From: an uncultured Sulfuricurvum sp.
GTDB lineage: Bacteria > Campylobacterota > Campylobacteria > Campylobacterales > Sulfurimonadaceae
Direction: 5' to 3'
DNA: 33,777 nt
Assembly: GCF_937936435.1 (NCBI RefSeq)
Contig: NZ_CALDDG010000112.1
Coordinates: 1-33,777, forward strand
The notes below the pieces were generated by a model. That model did no database searches. It saw only the letters and a program-made list of their open reading frames with translations, and had not been told where the DNA came from. Numbering within the stretch: position 1 is the first letter of the stretch; each line of letters begins with the position of its first letter. The translations under genes were made by a program, and so were the position numbers. Shown piece after piece: positions 15,206 through 22,929 of this stretch.

Positions 15206-18106
15206 ATGCGATTGTCGTTTCGCTACAAGTTCATTCTCTCTTTTATTACGATCGAGGTATTTTTTATCTCTTTGATCGTTTTTTTCAATTTTTCCTCCCT
15301 GAATCACCTCTCCCGTTCTCTGATCGACGAAAAAATTCAAACCGCGACGACCCTTTTTACCGAGATGGTCAAAACGCCTCTTATCGTCTATGATTTAGGG
15401 ACGCTGGATGATCAGTCCGAGATTTTTACAAGCCTTAAAAACATTATTGCGGTCAAAGTATTCGACAAGCAAAACAGGCTTATCTCTTCGTTCACCTCCG
15501 ATAAAACGCTCAATATGGATTATTTTGATGATAAAACGGGAGATATCGAACGGATGGGGAGAACGTTTCGCCTTCTCACCCTCCCTATCATGATCGACGA
15601 CGAGCCCATCGGTAAAGCCAAAATTCTCTTTGAGATCACCGAAAGCCTTGAGACAATTCATTATAATAAACAATTAACCTATATTTTGATCCTCATCGAG
15701 ATCACAATCAGCTCACTGATTGCCTATATCGTAGGGTTCAGACTGACTAAGACATTGAATTCTCTCACCGACGCCGCCGAACAAATCGCCAGAGACGACC
15801 ATATCGTTATCCCCGATACCCAGAAAAAAGGGGATGAAATCAGCATACTCGCCCATTCACTCCATTTGATGCAAGAACGGATCAACGAACGAAACAAAAA
15901 CGTCAACGAGCTGATGAAAAATCTCCTCTACGAACGCAATTTCAATAAGACGCTTGTAGACAGCGCCAATTCCATCATCGCCGTCATCGATAAAAACGGC
16001 GTTATGCCCCGAATCAACCCCTATGGAGAACACTTCACCGGATATTCGCAGGAGATGATCGCTTCCGAACCTTTTTTCTGGGCCCGATTTTTGCCGGAAC
16101 ATGTCCGCGACAAAGTGTTCGATATCATCGCCAATGCCAAAAAAGGGAATATTGTCAAAAATTTTCAAAACGGCTGGATCTCTTCCGAGGGGATCGAGCG
16201 GATGTTCGAGTGGTCCAATGCCCTGGTAAACGATGCGGAAGGCAACATGGAGTATCTCATCACGATCGGGATCGATATTACGGAGCAAAAAGCCCGTCAA
16301 ATCGAACTGGAAAAAGCCAAAGAAGCCGCCGAGGCCGCAACCAAAGCCAAATCCGACTTTTTGGCAAATGTCAGCCATGAAATACGGACACCGCTTAACG
16401 GCATTATCGGTCTCACCGAGCTGGTTCTTAAAACCGATCTTGACACGAAACAGCGGGATTTTCTCGAAAAATCCAACGTCTCTTCGCATGCCCTTCTCTC
16501 GGTCATTAACGATATTCTCGATTATTCTAAAATCGAAGCCGGAAAATTCGATTTGGAAAACAAACCGTTCGAGCTTACCACGGTATTGCAAAACATTATG
16601 AGCCTGTTTGAGTTTCAGGCGGTTCAAAAAGGGCTCTCTTTACGCCTTACCGATTCCGTCCACTCCAAAGAATTGATCGGAGATCCCCTGCGTTTGACAC
16701 AGGTACTCACCAATCTTATCGGCAATGCTATCAAATTTACCGAATCGGGAGAAATCGCCATTCATATCTCCGTTGACGATGAAAACGATACCAAATGCGT
16801 TTTACGGTTCCAAGTCAAAGATACCGGTATCGGAATGACGCAGCAATCGCAATCAAGATTGTTTCAAGAATTTACCCAAGCGGATACTTCGATCACACGC
16901 CAATTCGGCGGTACCGGGCTGGGGCTGGCGATTTCAAAACGGCTTGTGACGATGATGAACGGCGAAATATGGGTGCAAAGCGAATACGGCCAGGGAAGTA
17001 CCTTTATTTTTACCGCCGAATTCGCTACTGTCGATCACCATACCCTTTCCACATCCAAAGAAGAAAATACACCTCCTCTGCAAAAACCCCTCGACACGAT
17101 CCAAGGATCGCATATCCTCCTCGCCGAGGACAACGATATCAATCAAATCGTCGCACAGGAGATGCTCGAAACGCTGGGAATGACCGTCGATATTGCCATC
17201 AACGGTCAAGAAGCGCTCAATGCCGCACGTACGAAACGCTACGATTTGATCCTGATGGATCTTCAAATGCCTATTATGGACGGTTTCCATGCGGCCAAAG
17301 CGATCCGAGCGTTAGAGGGCTATAGCGAGATCCCGATCATTGCCCTAAGCGCTGCCGTTATGGAGAGGGAAAAAGAGCTCAGCGCTGCGGCAGGAATGAA
17401 CGCTCATTTGGGCAAACCGATCGACTACGATGCGCTAAGCAACGCACTGCTCCGATGGATCAAACCCAAACAGCCTACCGAGGCGGCAGTAGAGCCTTTG
17501 GATACGGCACCCGAAAAACTATCATTCCAAGCCCCGTTTTCGATCGAGGGGATCGATATAAAAGAGTTAGAAGAGCGGATCGGTACGGACCCCGCACTCA
17601 TGAAACGCCTATTGATGCTATTTTGCAAGGAATACGAAACGATTCGTACTAAAATCGATCCTTTACGCTCAGATATGAAACTTTTAAAACAACTGATCCA
17701 CTCTCTCAAAGGTGCGAGTGGAACGTTGTCGATGAATACAATACAGCAATATGCCCAAGAGATTGAAAAAACCGAGAATAGCGAGACAATCGAATCGTTG
17801 CTTCCCGAATTTATCGAATCGATCGAAAATATCACCGCAGCTATACGCCGTTTTTACGACAATCTTCCTACCGCTGAAGTACAAAGGACCTATACGGATG
17901 CGGAAGTCAGAGAATTTTTCTCATTGCTCGTTCAAGACTTAAAACGTGCCACTATTATCGAATCGGACAGAATTGCCCTTTTAACACACATACTGAGCGA
18001 AAAATACGATGCCGCAACCGCACAAAGCGTATCATCTTATCTGAATGCCTATCAATACGATGAGGCTCTGGAGATATTGGATGGAAAGTTAGGAGTATTA
18101 ACATGA
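15206..18106 (+). CDS. Hybrid sensor histidine kinase: TM-periplasmic-TM-HAMP-PAS-HisKA-HATPase-REC-Hpt
   Basis: A 966-residue inner-membrane phosphorelay kinase. Transmembrane helix 1 is at about 7-30, a periplasmic sensor loop at about 31-155, helix 2 at about 157-177, HAMP at about 178-232 and PAS at about 245-362. HisKA has His391 in NVSHEIRTPLNGI. The ATPase domain carries N-box NLIGNAIKF (503-511), G1 DTGIGM (539-544) and G2 GGTGLGL (568-574). A receiver follows with Asp685 and Lys737, then an Hpt domain with His832 in IHSLKGASG. All catalytic residues are present. The binding protein encoded just upstream probably docks on the periplasmic loop. The gene overlaps the diguanylate cyclase by 4 bases (ATGA), so the cyclase receiver is the obvious phosphate acceptor from the Hpt His. 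The last 80 residues after the Hpt are helical without a recognised domain. Confidence 0.95.
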   Translation: MRLSFRYKFILSFITIEVFFISLIVFFNFSSLNHLSRSLIDEKIQTATTLFTEMVKTPLIVYDLGTLDDQSEIFTSLKNIIAVKVFDKQNRLISSFTSDKTLNMDYFDDKTGDIERMGRTFRLLTLPIMIDDEPIGKAKILFEITESLETIHYNKQLTYILILIEITISSLIAYIVGFRLTKTLNSLTDAAEQIARDDHIVIPDTQKKGDEISILAHSLHLMQERINERNKNVNELMKNLLYERNFNKTLVDSANSIIAVIDKNGVMPRINPYGEHFTGYSQEMIASEPFFWARFLPEHVRDKVFDIIANAKKGNIVKNFQNGWISSEGIERMFEWSNALVNDAEGNMEYLITIGIDITEQKARQIELEKAKEAAEAATKAKSDFLANVSHEIRTPLNGIIGLTELVLKTDLDTKQRDFLEKSNVSSHALLSVINDILDYSKIEAGKFDLENKPFELTTVLQNIMSLFEFQAVQKGLSLRLTDSVHSKELIGDPLRLTQVLTNLIGNAIKFTESGEIAIHISVDDENDTKCVLRFQVKDTGIGMTQQSQSRLFQEFTQADTSITRQFGGTGLGLAISKRLVTMMNGEIWVQSEYGQGSTFIFTAEFATVDHHTLSTSKEENTPPLQKPLDTIQGSHILLAEDNDINQIVAQEMLETLGMTVDIAINGQEALNAARTKRYDLILMDLQMPIMDGFHAAKAIRALEGYSEIPIIALSAAVMEREKELSAAAGMNAHLGKPIDYDALSNALLRWIKPKQPTEAAVEPLDTAPEKLSFQAPFSIEGIDIKELEERIGTDPALMKRLLMLFCKEYETIRTKIDPLRSDMKLLKQLIHSLKGASGTLSMNTIQQYAQEIEKTENSETIESLLPEFIESIENITAAIRRFYDNLPTAEVQRTYTDAEVREFFSLLVQDLKRATIIESDRIALLTHILSEKYDAATAQSVSSYLNAYQYDEALEILDGKLGVLT

Positions 18107-19386
18107 GAGAGTTGTATCAGCAAAAAATCCTCATCGTCGACGACGAACCGATCAATATATCTGCCATTGCCGAAATCCTAGGACAGAAATATGCCCTTTC
18201 CGTAGCTAATAACGGTGAAAAAGCGCTCCGTATCCTCTCTGAGGGACTTCGACCCGATCTCATATTACTCGATATTTTGATGCCGGATATCGACGGTTTT
18301 GAGGTAGCGAAACAACTAAAAGCCAATCCCGATACCGCGGCTATCCCCATCATCTTCCTCACGGCCAAAAAAGACAACGAAAGTATCGCAACGGGTTTTA
18401 AAGTCGGTGCCGTCGATTATCTCTCCAAGCCGTTTCAAAAAGAGGAACTCCTCCTTAGAATCAAAAATACGCTTCAGATTTTCAATCTTCGAAATGCACT
18501 CAACAATGCTCTCACGGAGAGTCAAAAATATATTAAAACCATTGAAAGCCAAATGGCCCTTATCGATAAAAATATCATTTTTTCTTCTACCGATATCGAC
18601 GGAAAAATCACGGAAGTTTCCAATGCGTTTTACAAGATATCGGGATATCGCAAAGAACAGCTCATCGGAAAAATGCACCGTATCGTCCGCCATCCGGATA
18701 TGAAAGCCTCTTTTTTCGACAAATTATGGAATACCATCACCCGTAATGAAACCTGGCACGGAGAGATCAAAAACCGTAAGAAAGACGGTACTTTCTATTG
18801 GCTGGAGACGATGATCTACCCGAAATACGATGCGGACGGGAATAAAACCGGCTACACTGCCATCAGCCACGATATTACCGATAAAAAAAGGGTCGAAGAG
18901 CTCTCGATGACCGATCAGCTGACACAGATACATAACCGTTTGTATCTTACCAACAGCTTTGTCAGAGAGATCAAGCGGGCGAAACGCTACGGCTTTATCT
19001 TTGCCGTTATTATGATCGATATCGACCATTTTAAAGAGGTAAACGATACCTATGGACACGACACGGGAGATTTTGTTTTATCGGCAGTGGCAAAAATACT
19101 GCAAAGCACTATTCGTGAAACCGATATTCTAGGGCGCTGGGGAGGCGAAGAGTTCTTGATCCTTCTGCCCCATACCGATATTTTTGAAGCGGAAAAACTG
19201 GCTGAAAAGCTTCGTCAATCGGTTGAAGGATACTCTTTTGATACGGTCGGACGTAAAACCTGCAGTTTCGGCGTATCCGTTTTCAATTTGGAAGAAGATG
19301 ATTGCAAAGAAACGCTCAAGCGTGCGGATAAAGCACTTTACAGTGCCAAAAACAGTGGCAGAAACCGCGTGGAACGTTTAGAATAA
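18103..19386 (+). CDS. Response regulator diguanylate cyclase: REC-PAS-GGDEF
   Basis: A 427-residue cytoplasmic enzyme that would make c-di-GMP from two GTP when its receiver is phosphorylated. The receiver (about 7-122) has D13-D14, acceptor Asp57 and Lys109. A coiled linker leads to a PAS domain at about 155-262 whose RHPDMKASFFDKLW and NRKKDGTFYW stretches resemble the Aer-type FAD-binding PAS. The GGDEF domain (about 265-425) has the active-site GGEEF at 347-351. An intact inhibitory I-site RETD at 338-341 lies five residues earlier, so product feedback is expected. The start overlaps the kinase stop as ATGA, pointing to coupled translation and a dedicated pair. No EAL or HD-GYP domain is present. 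It converges with corA 4 bases away. Confidence 0.95.
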   Translation: MRELYQQKILIVDDEPINISAIAEILGQKYALSVANNGEKALRILSEGLRPDLILLDILMPDIDGFEVAKQLKANPDTAAIPIIFLTAKKDNESIATGFKVGAVDYLSKPFQKEELLLRIKNTLQIFNLRNALNNALTESQKYIKTIESQMALIDKNIIFSSTDIDGKITEVSNAFYKISGYRKEQLIGKMHRIVRHPDMKASFFDKLWNTITRNETWHGEIKNRKKDGTFYWLETMIYPKYDADGNKTGYTAISHDITDKKRVEELSMTDQLTQIHNRLYLTNSFVREIKRAKRYGFIFAVIMIDIDHFKEVNDTYGHDTGDFVLSAVAKILQSTIRETDILGRWGGEEFLILLPHTDIFEAEKLAEKLRQSVEGYSFDTVGRKTCSFGVSVFNLEEDDCKETLKRADKALYSAKNSGRNRVERLE

Positions 19387-19390
19387 TTTC

Positions 19391-20359
19391 CTATAACCAC
19401 CCTTTTTTTCGGAAATAGACTACCGGAATTGCCCCTGAAACAGCCATCAGCATAAGCGAAAACGGGTATCCGAAATGCCACGACAGCTCCGGCATAAAGT
19501 GAAAATTCATCCCATAGATGCTCGCCACAAGCGTCGGCGGCATCAATGCGACGCTGGCGACGGTGAAGAGTTTAATGATCTTGTTTTGTTCGATACTGAT
19601 CTGTGCCAAAAAAAGGTTTTGAATATTATCGAGAGTATTCATATCGATCGTGATAAACTCCACCAATGAATTGACGTCTTTTGTCATAATCGCCAGATCC
19701 TCTTTCAGCGTGGCCGAAAACTTGGGCGATCGGGCCAACGCGGTCAATACGCGCCGCTTATCAAAAACAGACTGACGCACTTTTCGGGTAAATTCCTGAA
19801 GCGTCGAGATTTTTCGGAGTGTCTGCGGCGCATTGATATCCGATTCGAGTAGCAGTTTTTTCCGTATTTCGTCGCTCTCTTTAGCGGCATATTCGAGTAA
19901 ATCCGCATCTTTATCGATCCGAAGATCGAAAATCTCCATAAAAATATCGTATCCGCCCAACTCCCCTTTGGGGTGGGTCGTCAAAATTTTACTGATCGTA
20001 TCGAATGTCTGGAGTTCCGCGTCACGGACGGTAAAGAGCATATTATCCTGTAGTACGAATGTGACGCTTTCATTATAAGGGGCTTTGGTCTGATCGACGA
20101 AAAAAAAGGAAACAAAGAAATAGGAATTAATCATGATGCTTCGCTGATCCTCCCAATAGCGCGAGCTAAGTTCAATCTCTTCGCGCTCCTGCTTTGTCGG
20201 AAGGGTGATGTCGAAAAGAGCCTCTATCCTCTCTATTTCTTCAGCAGTGGGCTGCAGCATATCGATCCATGCGATATGTTCGGCATGCGTTAACAGATTA
20301 ATCTCCTCCAATGAAGAGGTTATAAAACTTTGTTCATGACGTATATAAAAAGTTACCAT
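19391..20359 (-). CDS. corA: CorA-family magnesium/divalent cation transporter
   Basis: A 322-residue inner-membrane channel of the CorA MIT superfamily, which forms homopentamers for Mg2+ (also Co2+ or Ni2+) uptake. The N-terminal two thirds is the cytosolic alpha/beta funnel with a long coiled stalk helix. Two transmembrane segments close the protein, at about 263-282 and 298-315, joined by the loop carrying the selectivity motif GMN at 283-285. The basic C-terminus FRKKGWL is typical. The acidic loop after GMN reads FHFMPEL, the usual MPEL. It lies 20 bases after pgk on the same strand, so co-transcription is likely. The ATG at 20359 is preceded by GGGTGA almost directly, an ill-spaced Shine-Dalgarno. 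Confidence 0.93.
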   Translation of the reverse strand: MVTFYIRHEQSFITSSLEEINLLTHAEHIAWIDMLQPTAEEIERIEALFDITLPTKQEREEIELSSRYWEDQRSIMINSYFFVSFFFVDQTKAPYNESVTFVLQDNMLFTVRDAELQTFDTISKILTTHPKGELGGYDIFMEIFDLRIDKDADLLEYAAKESDEIRKKLLLESDINAPQTLRKISTLQEFTRKVRQSVFDKRRVLTALARSPKFSATLKEDLAIMTKDVNSLVEFITIDMNTLDNIQNLFLAQISIEQNKIIKLFTVASVALMPPTLVASIYGMNFHFMPELSWHFGYPFSLMLMAVSGAIPVVYFRKKGWL

Positions 20360-20379
20360 TCACCCAACTCTGTTGTAAT

Positions 20380-21588
20380 TCATCGGCGATCGAGCCGTTC
20401 AAACCCCGGAAGAATTTTTCCCTCCAACAGCTCAAGACTGGCTCCCCCTCCGGTCGAAATAAAACTGATATTCTCTTTCTCTCCCGCTTTTTCGACCGCA
20501 TCCGCCGTATCTCCGCCGCCGACAATGCTGTACGCATACGAATCGCCGATGATACCCGCGATTTTATACGTCCCTTTCGAAAACTGGCTCACTTCGTAAA
20601 TTCCCATCGGTCCGTTCCAGATGATCGTATTGGAAAGCTCTATCGCCTCTGAAAAAAGCTTCACCGATGCAGGACCGATATCGACCGCCATAAACCCTTC
20701 CAAGACATCCTGTGCCGGAACGACTTTGACATCGACGGGATGCTCGATCGAATCGGTGATCACGGCATCCACCGGAAGATAAACATTGACTCCGTGCGCT
20801 TTTGCCGTTTCCAAAACTTCTTTGGCTGTTTGCAAAAACTCCGCTTCATAAAGCGATCCTCGCATATCGTAGCCGAGTGCCTGCAAAAACGTATTGCTCA
20901 TCGCACCGCCGATGATCAGCTTATCGATTTTGGGAATGACGGCGCTTAGCAAGGTAATCTTAGACGATATTTTGGCTCCTCCGACGACCAATGCGATCGG
21001 ACGGATCGGATGTTCGAGCGCTTTGCTGAATGCTTCGATCTCCCGCATCATCAAAAATCCGGCGACTTTGGTTCCGACGAACTCGGTAATCCCGTAGGTC
21101 GAAGCGTGTTTGCGGTGGGATGTTCCAAAAGCATCATTGACATAGACATCGCACAAATCGCCCAGCTGTTTGGAGAGAACGGGATCGTTTTTTTTCTCTC
21201 CCTCGTAAAAACGGATGTTTTCGAGCAAAAATACCCGCTCCGTAGAGCATTGATTCATCTCAGATTTCAACACTTCCAAATCATTGACGAATTCGACCCT
21301 CTTGCCCAATAAACGTTCCAGACGCTTTTGGACATGTTTCAGGCTAAAACGCTCGTCATATGCCCCTTTCGGCCGTCCCAAATGGCTGACAAGGGTAATA
21401 GAGCAGGCATTATGATCGATACAGTAATTGATCGTCGGAAGCGCGGCACGGATGCGGCTGTCGTCGGATATGTTATTATGAGAATCCATCGGAACGTTGA
21501 AATCGACCCGAATCAACACTTTTTTCCCGGTTACGTCAACCTCTTTGAGGCTTTTTACACCGCTCATCATCAGAATATTACTGGTCAC
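20380..21588 (-). CDS. pgk: Phosphoglycerate kinase
   Basis: A 402-residue enzyme that interconverts 1,3-bisphosphoglycerate and 3-phosphoglycerate with ADP/ATP in glycolysis and gluconeogenesis. The N-terminal substrate domain has VLIRVDFNVPMD near 24-35, SHLGRPKG near 68-75 and the basic patch around GTSHRKHAST near 155-164. The C-terminal nucleotide domain has GGAKISSKITLL, IIGGAMSNTFLQALG, WNGPMGIYE and GGGDTADAVEK. Length fits the family. A GTG start is chosen at 21588 because AGGGG lies 6 bases upstream; the ATG pair at 21570/21567 has no such site but would give the more usual family N-terminus. It is not next to gap or tpi here, as it often is in Campylobacterota, but heads a two-gene unit with corA. 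Confidence 0.96.
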   Translation of the reverse strand: MTSNILMMSGVKSLKEVDVTGKKVLIRVDFNVPMDSHNNISDDSRIRAALPTINYCIDHNACSITLVSHLGRPKGAYDERFSLKHVQKRLERLLGKRVEFVNDLEVLKSEMNQCSTERVFLLENIRFYEGEKKNDPVLSKQLGDLCDVYVNDAFGTSHRKHASTYGITEFVGTKVAGFLMMREIEAFSKALEHPIRPIALVVGGAKISSKITLLSAVIPKIDKLIIGGAMSNTFLQALGYDMRGSLYEAEFLQTAKEVLETAKAHGVNVYLPVDAVITDSIEHPVDVKVVPAQDVLEGFMAVDIGPASVKLFSEAIELSNTIIWNGPMGIYEVSQFSKGTYKIAGIIGDSYAYSIVGGGDTADAVEKAGEKENISFISTGGGASLELLEGKILPGFERLDRR

Positions 21589-21611
21589 GCTCTACCCCTT
21601 TTCACAATTTT

Positions 21612-21626
21612 AGATTAATTTAATCT
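21612..21626. promoter_or_regulatory. AT-rich palindrome between divergent pgk and NDH-2-like genes
   Basis: AGATTAA-T-TTAATCT, with 7-base perfect arms and a single-base centre, lies 24 bases upstream of the pgk start and about 95 bases upstream of the flavoprotein start. A weak promoter for the flavoprotein, TTAACG (21639-21644) with a 17-base spacer to TATTAT (21662-21667), follows. It could be an operator; there is no direct evidence. Confidence 0.25.
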
Positions 21627-21720
21627 CTTTTTATTACATTAACGTTACACTGTAGCCATTGTATTATACCTGTAATCAAATACACCTATGATATTTTTCT
21701 ATTCGCGTAAAAGGTGCATT

Positions 21721-22923
21721 ATGAAACGCATTGTCATCATCGGCGGCGGTTTTGCCGGCATTCACGCACTGCGCGAACTCGCTAAAAACCGCGATATCGA
21801 AATCCTTATGATCGATAAGCACTCTTACCACTATCTTCAGCCGCAAGTATACGACCTCATTGCCAACGAATCGACACTGGCCGACGTCACGATCGATCTG
21901 TTCAATCTCTGTCAGGGATTCGGTCACCCCAATATGCGGTTTCAACCGCTTCGGGTCATAGGGATCGATTTCGAGGCGAAAAAGATTCATACCGAAGAGA
22001 AAGAGATCGTCCCGTACGATTATTTGATCCTCGCTACCGGATCACGCACCGCCTTCCCCCTTAATATCGAGGGAATCGCCAAGACCAATGATATTAAGAA
22101 ACTCCATAAAGCCCTCTTTTTCAAGCAAAGCTACGAAACGGAAATTTTCAATAAAATCGTATTGGAGGGGCGTTCATGCGAACCGACCGACATCGTTATC
22201 GTCGGTGCAGGGCTCAGCGGTGTCGAAATCGCGGCGGAAATGGCCCATTACGGCAACCGGTTTTTTCGCAGGGGACTATTTGCCTGCTCGAATATGAAGA
22301 TTACCCTGATCAGCGGTTCATCTACCATCTTGCCGGGGATGCGGGAAAAAATCATCGCCCTCTCCCAAAAACGCCTCAAAGATCTCGGCGTGGAGATCAT
22401 CACCCGAACCCATATGCAAAAGGCGGATGAGGAGTTTGTTTATCTCGATAACGGCAATAAAATCCGCTATTCATTCGTTATCTACGCGGGAGGAATTGAA
22501 GCTTCCAATATCACTTCGGCACTCGATCTGGAAAAAAACAAAAAAGGGCAAATCATCGTCAATGAGTTTCTTCAAACACAGCGATATCCCGAAGTCTTTG
22601 TCACAGGGGATTCTGCGGAAATACGCGATAAAAAAGGTGAACTCTGCATTCCGAACGTCACTACGGCTAAGACCAGCGGTATCGGAGCCGCACGTAACGC
22701 TCTACATCTGCTATCATGCCGAAAACCCGAACCTGTTTATCCCGAACTCGACGGTACGCTAATTGCGTTGGGGGGATACTATGCCGTCGGGGATCTGTAC
22801 GGAAAAATCGCGCTCAAAGGGCTATTGGGATATCTGATCAAGCAGTTTGTCTTTTTTCGCTACCGTTTTCCCCTCTTAAAATATTTGAGAAACGGATATG
22901 AGAACTTTCATCGTCGGCGCTAA
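21721..22923 (+). CDS. Type II NADH dehydrogenase-like FAD flavoprotein (NDH-2 family)
   Basis: A 400-residue pyridine nucleotide-disulphide oxidoreductase fold. FAD Rossmann motif GGGFAG at 8-13, ATG motif YLILATGSRT at 101-110, NAD(P)H-binding GAGLSGVEIAAE at 162-173 and second FAD motif VFVTGDSAE at 292-300 are all clear. A hydrophobic/basic C-terminal helix pair (about 365-392, LLGYLIKQFVFFRYRFPLL) fits monotopic membrane attachment as in NDH-2. The quinone-site motif usually AQxAxQ reads TTAKTSGIGAARN at 314-326, so the electron acceptor is less certain. No Cys pair typical of sulfide:quinone reductase is present. The ATG at 21721 is chosen over an upstream frame start at 21688 because AAAGGTG lies 8 bases before it and it begins directly with the Rossmann strand. 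It stands alone on the plus strand. Confidence 0.88.
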   Translation: MKRIVIIGGGFAGIHALRELAKNRDIEILMIDKHSYHYLQPQVYDLIANESTLADVTIDLFNLCQGFGHPNMRFQPLRVIGIDFEAKKIHTEEKEIVPYDYLILATGSRTAFPLNIEGIAKTNDIKKLHKALFFKQSYETEIFNKIVLEGRSCEPTDIVIVGAGLSGVEIAAEMAHYGNRFFRRGLFACSNMKITLISGSSTILPGMREKIIALSQKRLKDLGVEIITRTHMQKADEEFVYLDNGNKIRYSFVIYAGGIEASNITSALDLEKNKKGQIIVNEFLQTQRYPEVFVTGDSAEIRDKKGELCIPNVTTAKTSGIGAARNALHLLSCRKPEPVYPELDGTLIALGGYYAVGDLYGKIALKGLLGYLIKQFVFFRYRFPLLKYLRNGYENFHRRR

Positions 22924-22929
22924 AACTTC

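Noticed and set aside
21688..21720. Upstream in-frame start of the NDH-2-like gene
   Set aside because: The extra 11 residues precede the FAD Rossmann strand and have no Shine-Dalgarno, whereas the ATG at 21721 has a well-placed one.
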